A stretch of 56,061 bases of DNA, from contig NZ_JAKNBL010000019.1 in assembly GCF_022410535.1 (NCBI RefSeq), positions 1 through 56,061 of the forward strand, given 5' to 3'. Position numbers and translations under genes: made by a program. Position 1 is the stretch's first letter, and each line of letters starts with the position of its first letter. The notes under the pieces were generated by a model, which saw nothing but the letters and a program-made list of their open reading frames with translations, searched no databases and was not told the DNA's origin. Shown here in pieces: positions 42,918 to 51,087 of the stretch. The DNA is from Pelotomaculum terephthalicicum JT (GTDB taxonomy: Bacteria; Bacillota; Desulfotomaculia; Desulfotomaculales; Pelotomaculaceae).

Positions 42918-43163
42918 ATTTATATCCTCTCCCTTCAACCTCTCTAAAAAAACGCACTTTTTCAGCCTTACACATTATAAGAAAAGTAAATAAACTGGAC
43001 CTAAACCAAATTGAAAAATTTCCTTAAAAAACTTGAAAATCCAGATAAAAATTTGAATTTTATTTTTATAAAAATTTTAAGAAACAGTTTTAAAGTAATT
43101 AATAATTAAGCTTTATAATAAATAGAGAAATGAATTTTGTAAACACTGTTCTGGGAGTAAAAC

Positions 43164-44630
43164 ATGTCCTTAAAGTTTAAGATTTGGGCTTCCTACATAA
43201 TAATGGTCACAGCCCCCCTTCTCCTGGCGGTATTGTCGGCCAAGCTAATCCTGACCAATTATGAAGAGGATCACCAAATTCAGATCATAGAAACCGCCCA
43301 GGAGGAATCATTACAAGAAAAAATAGCTTTTATGGGAGAATTAGAGCATGACCTGGCCAATAAACCGGATTATTTCAAAGATCCGTTTTACCTGGCGCAG
43401 CTCAACGAAAAGATTTCTTCTGTTAATATGGGGGTTTTGATTCAGCGCAATGGAGAGTTTATATCTAATTCCGTACCGTTTAACGTTGAAAAACTCAAAC
43501 CAAATTTATTAAAGCTTAATGTGCAAGATGTTACAGAGAAATGGACTTCAGCAATCATAAAAGATTACATTGTAAGATGCCGGGCTTTCTCTTTCAGTGA
43601 CGGGACAACAGGCCAAATCTATCTCTTCCTCAACAGAGTACCTCCTTGGGAAGCGTCACCTGCCGACCATATCGCTTATGTGAAGTGGATTTTTTTAATC
43701 TTTATCATTTGCATATTTCTGACAAACAGTTTTTTAACCTACCAGTTTTACAAAAGCTTAATCGAGCCTTTAAATTCGGTAAAAAAAGCTGCCCGGGAAA
43801 TTCAGCACGGAAACCTGGACTACCCCATCAGCTATCCGGTTAACAACGAAATAGGAGAATTATATCAGGCCTTTGAAGAGATGCGGCTAAGACTGAAGCA
43901 ATCACAAGAACTCAATGAACAATACGAAAAAAGCCGAAAAGAATTAATCTCAAATATATCCCATGACCTTAAAACACCGATTACCGCGATTAAAGGCTAC
44001 GCCCAAGGCATTATTGAAGGCGTGGCCAATAACCCGGAGAAAGTGGAAAAATATCTCCGGACCATTATTGCCCACGCCGGGGAAATGGAGCGGTTAACAA
44101 ACGATTTGACCCTTTTTTCCAAGCTGGACATAAAACAAATCCCTTTTTCATTTGAATGTATAGAAATTAACAGATACCTTGAAGATGCCAGAGAAGAATT
44201 GAATTTTGACTTATCCGAAAATAATATTATTCTTAAATTTGAGTCCCATTATAAAAGCAGTGATTTAATAATGGCCGACCGGCGGAGACTAATCAGAGTC
44301 ATTCACAACATCATAGAAAACGCCAAAAAGCATTTAAACAAGCGAGAAAAGGAAATTAAAATAATTTTGAAAGAAGAAGAAAGCTTAGCTTTAATTGAAA
44401 TAAGGGATAACGGTTCCGGTATTCCGGCAGATAAACTCCCTTTAATCTTTGACCGGTTCTACCGGGTAGATAGTTCAAGAAACCGGACAACCGGGGGCAG
44501 CGGGATCGGGCTATCCATCGCCAGGGAAATAATAGAGGCCCACCAGGGGAGAATTTGGGCGGAAAGCGCTGAAGGTTTGGGAACAAGTATATTCTTTACC
44601 TTAAAAAAAGCTGCCTATTTTAAAAAATGA
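43164..44630 (+). CDS. Sensor histidine kinase
   Basis: The 488-residue kinase has membrane helices at about 8-30 and 172-195 around an extracytoplasmic sensor of about 140 residues. A HAMP domain (KSLIEPLNSVKKAAREIQHG) and HisKA with phospho-acceptor His267 in NISHDLKTPITAIKGYAQGI follow. The ATP-binding domain has IEIRDNGSGIPADKLPLIFD (N/G1 region) and TTGGSGIGLSIAREIIEAHQ (G2). ATG follows GGGAG. It is transcribed with the response regulator 37 bases downstream and divergently from the RND operon, which it probably controls. The signal is unknown. Confidence 0.93.
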   Translation: MSLKFKIWASYIIMVTAPLLLAVLSAKLILTNYEEDHQIQIIETAQEESLQEKIAFMGELEHDLANKPDYFKDPFYLAQLNEKISSVNMGVLIQRNGEFISNSVPFNVEKLKPNLLKLNVQDVTEKWTSAIIKDYIVRCRAFSFSDGTTGQIYLFLNRVPPWEASPADHIAYVKWIFLIFIICIFLTNSFLTYQFYKSLIEPLNSVKKAAREIQHGNLDYPISYPVNNEIGELYQAFEEMRLRLKQSQELNEQYEKSRKELISNISHDLKTPITAIKGYAQGIIEGVANNPEKVEKYLRTIIAHAGEMERLTNDLTLFSKLDIKQIPFSFECIEINRYLEDAREELNFDLSENNIILKFESHYKSSDLIMADRRRLIRVIHNIIENAKKHLNKREKEIKIILKEEESLALIEIRDNGSGIPADKLPLIFDRFYRVDSSRNRTTGGSGIGLSIAREIIEAHQGRIWAESAEGLGTSIFFTLKKAAYFKK

Positions 44631-44667
44631 AGAAAGCCACAGTCTTTTTTAAAAGAGGAGTTTAAGT

Positions 44668-45363
44668 ATGAAAAAGGTTTTAATTATTGAAGACGAACTA
44701 AGTATTGCGGAGCTGGAGAGAGACTACCTGGAAATAGACGGCTTTGAAGCGGACATTGAACTTAACGGCCGCTCAGGCCTGCAGCGCGCCCTGCAAGGAA
44801 ACTACGCCATCATCATTCTCGATGTCATGCTGCCCGAGGTAGACGGTTTTGAAATCTGCCGGACAATCCGCGACAGGATCAATATACCCATAATTATTGT
44901 CTCAGCCAAGAAAGAAGATATCGATAAAATCAGAGGACTGGGGCTAGGGGCAGACGATTATATGACCAAGCCCTTCAGTCCCGCCGAACTGGTGGCCAGA
45001 GTCAAATCCCACCTGGCCCGTTATAATCGTCTGGTTAACCAAACAGTTGCTGATCGTCCCGAGGAGCTAAAAATCAAAGGGCTGGCCATCAATAAAAGCT
45101 CCCGGCGTGTTTACCTTGACGGCCTGGAAATTCAATTCACCACTAAGGAATTTGATTTGTTGGTATTTTTGGCTGAGAATCCCGACCGGGTACTTAGCAA
45201 GGAACAGATTTTCGAAAAGATCTGGGGGTTCGATAATTTGGGAGAGATTGCCACAGTAGCCGTTCATATCCGCAGAGTCCGTGAAAAGATAGAAAAAGAC
45301 CCGTCTAATCCAGAATATATTGAAACTATATGGGGTACGGGATATCGTTTTAATATCTCCTGA
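44668..45363 (+). CDS. OmpR/PhoB-family response regulator
   Basis: The 231-residue protein has a receiver domain with acidic pocket EDE (8-10), phospho-acceptor Asp52 in IIILDVMLPEVDGFEICR, conserved Ser and Lys in IIVSAKKED and DDYMTKPFSPAEL. A C-terminal winged helix follows (YLDGLEIQFTTKEFDLLVFL, ATVAVHIRRVREKIEKDPSN, YIETIWGTGYRFNIS). ATG follows AGAGGAGTTTAAGT. It forms a two-component system with the kinase directly upstream. Likely targets are its own operon and the divergent RND genes. Confidence 0.95.
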   Translation: MKKVLIIEDELSIAELERDYLEIDGFEADIELNGRSGLQRALQGNYAIIILDVMLPEVDGFEICRTIRDRINIPIIIVSAKKEDIDKIRGLGLGADDYMTKPFSPAELVARVKSHLARYNRLVNQTVADRPEELKIKGLAINKSSRRVYLDGLEIQFTTKEFDLLVFLAENPDRVLSKEQIFEKIWGFDNLGEIATVAVHIRRVREKIEKDPSNPEYIETIWGTGYRFNIS

Positions 45364-45372
45364 AAACGAATA

Positions 45373-45402
45373 TTTACATTTTTTATAGTCATGGCGTATA
45401 AT
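45373..45402 (+). promoter_or_regulatory. Promoter of the arsR-permease-thioredoxin operon
   Basis: TTTACA (45373-45378) and TATAAT (45397-45402) are 18 bases apart. An imperfect dyad of ATATGCGTATAT and ATGCAAATAT follows, in the position where ArsR repressors usually bind. Confidence 0.65.
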
Positions 45403-45470
45403 ATATGCGTATATTCGGTTATGCAAATATAATAATGCCAGCCGGGAAAAATAATTTGAGAGAGAGGGCT

Positions 45471-45920
45471 ATGATCAATATAGTGGAAATGTTGAAGGCG
45501 CTGGCTGACGAGACCCGCCTGCGGATCATCAATCTGCTTTACGATGGGGAGCTATGTGTCTGTGATATTATGGAAACGCTGGCTATAACCCAGACAAAGG
45601 CCTCGCGACATCTGGGGGTGCTGCGCCGGGCCGGGCTGGTTACAGACCGCAAGAGTGCGCAGTGGGTTTATTACACCATTTGCCGCAGTGACGGGAGCAA
45701 ATTTCTGGACAGCATAATTTTTAATCAACTCAGGCAAAATGAGCCATACGCAGATGATATGAAAAATCTTGCCGAATGGCTGGCCGTAAAGAAATCCGGC
45801 TGCAATAAATATGCAAACGGCCCTTTAAGCTGCGGCGGCGGTACCGGGCGGCATCGGCGGTCAACCCGTTGCGGCAGTGACCGGGCTGCCTGCGGCAGTC
45901 CCGGTAGTGACTGCGCTTAA
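45471..45920 (+). CDS. ArsR-family repressor with Cys-rich tail
   Basis: The 149-residue protein MINIVEMLKALADETRLRII has the ArsR winged helix, with ELCVCDIMETLAITQTKASR (the CVCD metal-binding motif typical of arsenite sensors) and HLGVLRRAGLVTDRKSAQWV. After about residue 115 it has an unusual Cys/Gly/Arg-rich extension (SGCNKYANGPLSCGGG, then TRCGSDRAACGSPGSDC), which may bind metal or result from a late frameshift. ATG at 45471 follows GAGAGAGGGCT. It heads the operon with a permease and a thioredoxin-like protein. Confidence 0.9.
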   Translation: MINIVEMLKALADETRLRIINLLYDGELCVCDIMETLAITQTKASRHLGVLRRAGLVTDRKSAQWVYYTICRSDGSKFLDSIIFNQLRQNEPYADDMKNLAEWLAVKKSGCNKYANGPLSCGGGTGRHRRSTRCGSDRAACGSPGSDCA

Positions 45921-45938
45921 GAAAAGAGGTATACTCTT

Positions 45939-46943
45939 TTGTTCATATTTTCCTGGCTAAACGACCAGCTGCTCAGAATGGAATGGCTTCACTATCTGGT
46001 CACTTTGCTTGTAAGAGATGTATTCGGCCTGGATGTAAATAAGCAAGTGGGCGGAAGCATCCACTTTTTTATCTATGATGTGAGCAAAATATTCATCCTG
46101 CTCTCCGTACTAATATTTACTATTTCATATATCCAAAGTTTTTTTTCACCTGAGCGGACCCGCAAAGCCCTGGGCAATTTCGCCGGCATTAAAGCGAATA
46201 CAATGGGGGCGCTGTTCGGCACGGTAACCCCGTTCTGTTCCTGCTCCTCCATTCCTTTATTTATCGGCTTTACCAATGCCGGCCTGCCTATTGGCATTAC
46301 CTTTTCCTTTTTGATATCGTCACCCCTGGTAGACCTGGCTTCGGTTATATTAATTGCCAGCATATTCAACTGGAAAATTGCCATTGCCTATGTGCTTGTG
46401 GGTATTTTTCTGGCTGTTATCGGCGGCTCAATCATCAATAATTTAAAGCTTGAAAAGTATGTAGAGCCGTTTGTATATGAAAATAAACTCATCGATGCCG
46501 CCCCGGAAGAACTGACTGCCCGTGACAGAATAGTTTTTGCCAGGGAGCAGGTGCGGGACATTGTCAGAAAGGTCTGGCTGTTTATTCTAATCGGCGTCGG
46601 GATCGGCGCCGCCATCCACAATTGGATTCCGGAGTCAATCATCAGCGCGCTGCTCGGTCAGGACAAATGGTATTCTGTGCTGCTGGCGACATTAGTCGGT
46701 GTGCCGATGTACGCGGATATTTTCGGTACGCTGCCTATCGCCGAAGCCCTGGTGGCAAAAGGGGTGGGGCTCGGTACGGCGCTGTCCCTGATGATGGCCG
46801 TAACCGCGCTTTCAGTCCCTTCCTTGATTTTGTTGAATCAAGTGGTAAAGGTGAAGCTATTGGCAATATTCGTCGGGCTTGTTACCCTGGGCATCATCAT
46901 CATCGGCTACACCTTTAATGCCTTCGGCCATCTCTTGATGTAA
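45939..46943 (+). CDS. ArsP/DUF318-type permease
   Basis: The 334-residue protein has eight or so membrane helices with the family hallmark TPFCSCSSIPLFIGFTNAGL and FSFLISSPLVDLASVILIAS in the first half and VGVPMYADIFGTLPIAEALV in the second. DUF318/ArsP proteins export organoarsenicals or related compounds; the Cys pair in FCSCSS is important in the family. TTG at 45939 is the likely start (AAGAAAAGAGG upstream). It lies 18 bases after arsR and 33 bases before the thioredoxin-like gene. Confidence 0.92.
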   Translation: MFIFSWLNDQLLRMEWLHYLVTLLVRDVFGLDVNKQVGGSIHFFIYDVSKIFILLSVLIFTISYIQSFFSPERTRKALGNFAGIKANTMGALFGTVTPFCSCSSIPLFIGFTNAGLPIGITFSFLISSPLVDLASVILIASIFNWKIAIAYVLVGIFLAVIGGSIINNLKLEKYVEPFVYENKLIDAAPEELTARDRIVFAREQVRDIVRKVWLFILIGVGIGAAIHNWIPESIISALLGQDKWYSVLLATLVGVPMYADIFGTLPIAEALVAKGVGLGTALSLMMAVTALSVPSLILLNQVVKVKLLAIFVGLVTLGIIIIGYTFNAFGHLLM

Positions 46944-46976
46944 GAGTTCGTTAAATATGAAAGGACGGCTAAAATA

Positions 46977-47216
46977 ATGGATATCAAAATTTTAGGCACA
47001 GGCTGTGCAAACTGCAGGAGGCTTCATCAACTTGCCGAGGAAGCAGTTGCGGAAATGGGCCTCCAGGTGCCGGTGGAAAAGGTGGAGGACCTTAGAAAGA
47101 TCATGGGTTATGGGATTATGAAAACTCCTGCCATTGTAATCAACGAAAAGGTTAAAGCTTCCGGCAGGGTACCCGGAAAGGATGAGATTAAAAAGTTCAT
47201 CCAGGATGAGGCTTAA
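46977..47216 (+). CDS. Thioredoxin-like small redox protein
   Basis: The 79-residue protein MDIKILGTGCANCRRLHQLA has a CxxC active site (Cys10 and Cys13) and a cis-Pro segment KTPAIVINEKV, like the MTH895-type mini-thioredoxins (redox-active disulfide protein 2). These commonly follow ArsP-like permease genes and are thought to reduce or deliver the substrate. ATG follows AAAGGACGGCTAAAATA. It ends the arsR operon and converges with the opposite-strand gene at 47213. Confidence 0.93.
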   Translation: MDIKILGTGCANCRRLHQLAEEAVAEMGLQVPVEKVEDLRKIMGYGIMKTPAIVINEKVKASGRVPGKDEIKKFIQDEA

Positions 47217-47791
47217 TATATATGGAACTGCTTAATTATACCCTCAGCCATTACGTCAGCCATTCCCAAAGTGTGTATCTCATTTTCATCATACGCTGTG
47301 ATGCTTGCCTCATACTGTCCGGTAAGCATGTAAACTGCTTCTGCTTTAACCAATTCCAGGTGGCGGTACATCATCCTTCTCCAATGCTCCTGAGACCAAT
47401 AAGGATTGATATTCCCCAAGAAAACAGCGATTGCATCAGCATTAGCATACCATTTTCTTTCTGCTTCTGCTGCTGCCTTATTATCTCCGGCTTTTGCTGC
47501 TTTGACAAGATCTGCAGCTATAACAAGATGCTCCTTTAACAAATCCCGAAATTTCGCAGCAATTCTTTCTCCGTAATAAGGCTGCAGCGCATGCTCAAAA
47601 TCCACGGGATTACGAAGTAATCTAGCGACAACGGAGTCTACATTCGGCAAACCAAATACCAGGCTTGTTATGGTTGACCATGTCCAAACATCATGCTGTT
47701 CCCATAGCATACGCATATAATTCCTTACATCCACTTGTGCTTTAGTAAACATGATGGGTATATGATAAAAGTTCGGATTGTAATACAACAT
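47213..47791 (-). CDS. Conserved helical protein of unknown function
   Basis: The 192-residue protein MLYYNPNFYHIPIMFTKAQV is almost entirely helical. Visible segments are MRMLWEQHDVWTWSTITSLV, NVDSVVARLLRNPVDFEHAL, KAGDNKAAAEAERKWYANAD and YWSQEHWRRMMYRHLELVKA. I recall similar Firmicute proteins, often with uncertain names, but no established activity. Conserved Trp, His and Glu residues in ALQPYYGERIAAKFRDLLKE and EHWRRMMYRHLE might bind a metal. The start has a ribosome site AAGAGGTGATCA. It overlaps the thioredoxin stop convergently by four bases. Confidence 0.75.
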   Translation of the reverse strand: MLYYNPNFYHIPIMFTKAQVDVRNYMRMLWEQHDVWTWSTITSLVFGLPNVDSVVARLLRNPVDFEHALQPYYGERIAAKFRDLLKEHLVIAADLVKAAKAGDNKAAAEAERKWYANADAIAVFLGNINPYWSQEHWRRMMYRHLELVKAEAVYMLTGQYEASITAYDENEIHTLGMADVMAEGIIKQFHIY

Positions 47792-47950
47792 TGATCACCT
47801 CTTAAAATCAGTCATTTTTAAGTATATAATATGAATGGACTGACAGGATAGTTCCGTTGGTTAGAGGATTGCCAACACCCATAGGCGTCTTAAGCCAGCC
47901 ACTATGCCGCTTGTAAATTCAAGTACTATATTAAGACCGGGGGCGAAAAA

Positions 47951-48232
47951 ATGATCAAGGTCGAGATTACTCCTGATGCCAGAAAATATATTCTCCAAAA
48001 GACTGATACGATCACAATAATTATTAGAACGACAGGAAGTTGAGCCAGCTGCTCCAGTGAGCTTGCCGTGCTCGCAGGCTCACCGCCCGAACCCCGGAGT
48101 TTTAACAAAGTGACCGCCGGCGGGATTAAGATTTTCATTTTTAAAGGAGTTGTTGCCGCACCGGAAGGGATCAATATTTCCCTAAGTGGTTTTTGGATAT
48201 GGAAAAAGCTAGTGGTTAATGAGTTGAGCTAA
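47951..48232 (+). CDS. Probable selenoprotein with in-frame UGA (HesB-like / CC-Se motif family)
   Basis: ATG at 47951 opens MIKVEITPDARKYILQKTDT. A TGA at 48041-48043 (codon 31) interrupts the frame, which then continues without break to TAA at 48230-48232: ASCSSELAVLAGSPPEPRSF, IKIFIFKGVVAAPEGINISL, SGFWIWKKLVVNE. Both sides resemble small HesB-like selenoproteins, where Sec replaces the first Cys of a Cys/Sec motif; here the motif is Sec31-Ala-Ser-Cys34. A SECIS-like hairpin lies 13 bases after the UGA. A GGGGGCG ribosome site precedes the ATG. Readthrough as selenocysteine yields 93 residues; a nonsense mutation is the alternative. Standard gene calling would miss this gene. Confidence 0.82.
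48057..48083 (+). promoter_or_regulatory. Bacterial SECIS-like hairpin after the UGA
   Basis: GTGAGCTTGC (48057-48066) pairs with GCAGGCTCAC (48074-48083) over ten positions, one of them a G-U pair, with loop CGTGCTC. The apical GU lies 24 bases after the UGA, within the distance seen for bacterial selenocysteine insertion elements read by SelB. Confidence 0.72.
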
Positions 48233-48271
48233 ACAACAGCCCAAATTGATAAAAAGATCATCACCGAATAT

Positions 48272-48369
48272 GGTGGTGTTGCCCTGGGGCCGGAAGGTGT
48301 TGTCGTCGTATCCCTTCATGATCCCGTTCTTGACTGCCGTGGCGACAGCCGCTTGGCCCAGTCGGAGAT
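48272..48369 (-). pseudogene. S-layer homology (SLH) domain remnant
   Basis: On the minus strand the DNA encodes ISDWAK, then in a shifted frame AAVATAVKNGIMKGYDDNTF and RPQGNTT. This is a nearly complete SLH motif core. The frame change needs one extra G in a CCAAG(G)CGG run. Nothing else of an S-layer protein remains. SLH domains anchor proteins to pyruvylated cell-wall polymers, so the genome should contain intact members. Confidence 0.75.
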
Positions 48370-48517
48370 GCCCCATTAACAATGATTTGTTAGTTTTTTT
48401 AAGGATTTTGTTTGATACTAGTTCACTGCAAATATATAATATGATTATAAGTCATTATTGGTATGAGTGGACGTGTTTGTTAAACGGATGCAATTGTTCC
48501 ATGCGGGAGGTATTTTT

Positions 48518-48955
48518 GTGAATGGCTATGCCCATAAACTAGAGCGTCGGATCGATTGGTTTGAAGTTGATTTTCGTGGACATGTGAATAATGTGTCGTT
48601 CATATACTATATCCAGGAAGCAAGGGTCGAACTTTTACATATAATCGGTTTGATGCAATCTCAGGCAAAAGAAAAAGAAGGCCCGGTGCTGGCTTCGATT
48701 ACCTGTCAGTATTACCGTCCACTATTTTATCCGGGCAAAATTTATGTCTATTCCAAGGTATCGGAGATTAAAAATACAAGTTTTGTTATCAAGCACGCTA
48801 TTTACAATGAGCGCAATCAAATGGCCGCTGAGGCGCAAGATATTCTCGTTTACTATGATTTTGTTAAAGAGACTAAACTAACAATTACTGATGAGCCCAG
48901 AAAAAAACTGGAAAAGATCAGCAGCGGGAATATAGTTCCCCCGGAACCTCTTTAA
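48518..48955 (+). CDS. Acyl-CoA thioesterase (hotdog, 4HBT type)
   Basis: The 145-residue protein starts VNGYAHKLERRIDWFEVDFR and has the 4-hydroxybenzoyl-CoA thioesterase signature GHVNNVSFIYYIQEARVELL, with Asp in EVDFRGHVNN at the catalytic position. Later strands read GPVLASITCQYYRPLFYPGK and MAAEAQDILVYYD. GTG at 48518 is used because GGGAGG lies 7 bases upstream; an upstream ATG has none. The enzyme hydrolyses an acyl-CoA in the cytoplasm. It stands alone, with an AT-rich promoter-like region before it. Confidence 0.88.
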   Translation: MNGYAHKLERRIDWFEVDFRGHVNNVSFIYYIQEARVELLHIIGLMQSQAKEKEGPVLASITCQYYRPLFYPGKIYVYSKVSEIKNTSFVIKHAIYNERNQMAAEAQDILVYYDFVKETKLTITDEPRKKLEKISSGNIVPPEPL

Positions 48956-48999
48956 ACAGTGCGATAAAGCAGTAGCAACCCGGGACTAGCACGTTTGTT

Positions 49000-49386
49000 T
49001 TAACCTCGAATATAACCATTGACTTCCTCCATTATTATATCCTTATAGTCATCCAATATATTTCCTTCATTATCGTTTACCGTAATCCGAGCATCGCTCT
49101 TAATTGGTATGCCACTCCTATCTGACAAAAACTTCATTTGCTTACCGCTGCCTTTGTCAATGATATGCAGGGATGCTATCCCGACATTTTTAATTTTTAT
49201 TTTCCCTTCCTCCAATAATTCCACCGTTTTTAGCTTTCCCATTGCTATAGTTTCATTTAAATCCAAATCTTTTAATACATATCCAACTAGTTTTGGAAAT
49301 GGTTTCGCCAGATTCAGTGTTCTCCCCCTATCGTCCTTTATCTTGGTACATATTAGTAAGGATGAAACTTCGTATTCCCGGCACAT
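49000..49386 (-). CDS. Hypothetical protein, beta-rich
   Basis: The 128-residue protein MCREYEVSSLLICTKIKDDR contains PKLVGYVLKDLDLNETIAMG, KTVELLEEGKIKIKNVGIAS and ARITVNDNEGNILDDYKDII. Alternating hydrophobic residues suggest a beta-rich domain. It has no signal peptide and no family that I recognise. GAGGATAA lies before the ATG. It converges with the thioesterase gene and is followed by no clear terminator. Confidence 0.6.
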   Translation of the reverse strand: MCREYEVSSLLICTKIKDDRGRTLNLAKPFPKLVGYVLKDLDLNETIAMGKLKTVELLEEGKIKIKNVGIASLHIIDKGSGKQMKFLSDRSGIPIKSDARITVNDNEGNILDDYKDIIMEEVNGYIRG

Positions 49387-49738
49387 GTTTATTATCCTCT
49401 CTAATAGTTAAGTTTTTCTTTAGATATCCCCCGATATCGCAGTACTTGACATATTTCCAAAGAGCCGCATGCGGATAAAATCGGCATCAAGTGCCGGATT
49501 TAGAGACCCTGTTAGATAACTCTTGACAGTGGACCCCTTTGTCATATTCATCATTGAAATCGCTCTCCCAAAATATAACTACGCCAAACAAAGAAATAAT
49601 CCTTTAATAACGGGAGTAATAAAAAATTAAAACCATTAATTTAATCTCTTATAGTTCTTATCATCATTCCAAAAAGGAAGCATAAGCTTGCCGCGAGCCT
49701 TCGTACTTAAGTTTGGCACCCACCCCGTAAATTATCAA
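49387..49738. other. Intergenic region
   Basis: No gene is recognisable. The word GGAAGCATAAG occurs at about 49676 and again at the terminator at 49739, perhaps a duplicated terminator arm. The stretch 49440-49560 has mixed composition with no frame longer than a few dozen codons. Confidence 0.5.
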
Positions 49739-49774
49739 GAAGCATAAGTCTGCCAAATGGCAAACTTATGCTTC
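49739..49774 (-). terminator. Hairpin terminator of the tRNA-Gly gene
   Basis: GAAGCATAAGT (49739-49749) pairs with ACTTATGCTTC (49764-49774), and TGCCA with TGGCA inside it. It lies 40 bases past the 3' end of tRNA-Gly on the minus strand. Confidence 0.8.
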
Positions 49775-49814
49775 CAGTCACATACACCCAAAACGCCCTG
49801 CTCAAAAAGAATGG

Positions 49815-49885
49815 AGCGGGTGATGGGAATCGAACCCACGTACTCGGCTTGGAAGGCCGATGCTCTACCATTGAGCTACACCCGC
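49815..49885 (-). tRNA. tRNA-Gly (anticodon TCC)
   Basis: On the minus strand the sequence begins GCGGGTGTAGCTCAATGGTA and ends in CACCCGC plus the discriminator base. The 7-base acceptor stem pairs perfectly. The anticodon stem CGGC/GCCG encloses CTTCCAA, so the anticodon is TCC for glycine. The T-loop TTCGATT is normal. CCA is not encoded. A second hairpin downstream serves as terminator. Confidence 0.97.
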
Positions 49886-49989
49886 TTGTGGAAATCATAT
49901 TTTGATAATGCAATTAATATTATAACCAATAATTTACCCGGAGTCAAAATTATTTTGGTGGGCTGAAAATATCACCGGGTGCGTGTAGG

Positions 49990-50469
49990 CTAAATACGGC
50001 AGATATAAGGAATGATGCCTTCCCCGGTGATTTCCAGAATCCCGTAGCTGGGACGCTCCTGATCCAGCGGCCTGGCAATGCTGCCGGGGTTAAAAAGCAG
50101 CACGCCCCCCTCGTGCTCGGCAACAGCAACGTGAGTGTGTCCGAAGACCACTGCCTCCACCCCGTTTTCCCGGGCCGCCGCCAATAAGTTCCCGCGCGAC
50201 GACGGCTGCTTGACCCCGGCGAGATGGCCGTGCGTGAGCAGGATTCGCCGGCCGGACAACTCGACAATTTCCTCCGCCAACCCGTCAAGGCCATAGTCGC
50301 AATTTCCTCTAACCGCCTTTACCGCTATACCGGTTTCAGCGCCTAACTTCAAGCCGTCGCTACAGTGATCGCCGGCGTGCAATATTAAATCAACCGGCCC
50401 GGCGCTCCGGAGAGCCTGGAAGGCAAATGTCAGCCGTCCGTGGCTGTCGCTGAATACTGCCACCCGCAA
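49990..50469 (-). CDS. YfcE/YsnB-type metallophosphoesterase
   Basis: The 159-residue protein MRVAVFSDSHGRLTFAFQAL has the calcineurin-like motifs DSHG (8-11), DLILHAGDHCSD, GNCD, THGH and HTHVAV, which bind two metal ions. The single-domain length fits the YfcE/YsnB group of phosphodiesterases; physiological substrate unclear. It starts 6 bases before the end of the RdgB gene and is the last gene of the murI-rph-rdgB series. In Bacillus subtilis the same order rph-ysnA-ysnB is known. Confidence 0.93.
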   Translation of the reverse strand: MRVAVFSDSHGRLTFAFQALRSAGPVDLILHAGDHCSDGLKLGAETGIAVKAVRGNCDYGLDGLAEEIVELSGRRILLTHGHLAGVKQPSSRGNLLAAARENGVEAVVFGHTHVAVAEHEGGVLLFNPGSIARPLDQERPSYGILEITGEGIIPYICRI

Positions 50470-50475
50470 CAGTCA

Positions 50476-51087
50476 TCACCCCCTGTCAATCTCTTTCTTG
50501 CTCAACTCGGACAAGTATTCCAGGACCTGGGCCAGGGCCTTGCCGCGGTGGCTGATTTTGTTTTTAACAGACAGGTCAAGTTCGGCGAAAGTTTTATCGT
50601 AATCAGGCAGGTAGAACAATGGATCGTAGCCGAAACCCATATCGCCCCGCGGCTCACCGGCGATCACTCCCTCGCAGGTCCCCTGCACGGTATGGACGAA
50701 ACCGCCGGGCCGGGCAATGGCCATAACACATTGGAACCGCGCGGCGCGCTTGTCCGGCGGCAGCCCGGCTAAAAGTCTCAGCAGCTTTTCATTGTTGGCC
50801 CGGTCGCTCTTCTCCTCCCCGGCGAAGCGGGCCGAATAGACTCCCGGGGCTCCGCCAAGGTAATCCACCTCCAGGCCGGAATCGTCGGCCAGGGCTGTCA
50901 GCCCGGTCAGTTCGGCTGTTATTGCGGCTTTTTTCACAGCGTTTGCTTGAAATGTATCGCCGTCCTCCTCAATATCCCCAACCTGGGGAAAATCGGCCAG
51001 GGATAACACCTCGATGCCGCAAGACGCCAGCATTTCGGACATTTCCCTGACCTTGCCCTTGTTATTCGTCGCCAGGACCAGTTTCAT
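50476..51087 (-). CDS. rdgB: XTP/dITP diphosphatase (RdgB/HAM1)
   Basis: RdgB hydrolyses non-canonical purine nucleoside triphosphates and keeps ITP and XTP out of nucleic acids. The 203-residue protein begins [20 protein letters not shown] and has [20 protein letters not shown] (catalytic Asp region) and [20 protein letters not shown] with [17 protein letters not shown] at 51087 is preferred for its spacing to GGGGAGGAAG; the ATG two codons earlier is very near that site. It overlaps the 3' end of rph by 26 bases. Confidence 0.95.
   Translation of the reverse strand: MKLVLATNNKGKVREMSEMLASCGIEVLSLADFPQVGDIEEDGDTFQANAVKKAAITAELTGLTALADDSGLEVDYLGGAPGVYSARFAGEEKSDRANNEKLLRLLAGLPPDKRAARFQCVMAIARPGGFVHTVQGTCEGVIAGEPRGDMGFGYDPLFYLPDYDKTFAELDLSVKNKISHRGKALAQVLEYLSELSKKEIDRG

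Noticed and set aside
47926-48174. 82-codon minus-strand frame opposite the selenoprotein gene
   Set aside because: It is the antisense shadow of the UGA-containing frame, which has a ribosome site, a natural stop and family-like sequence.
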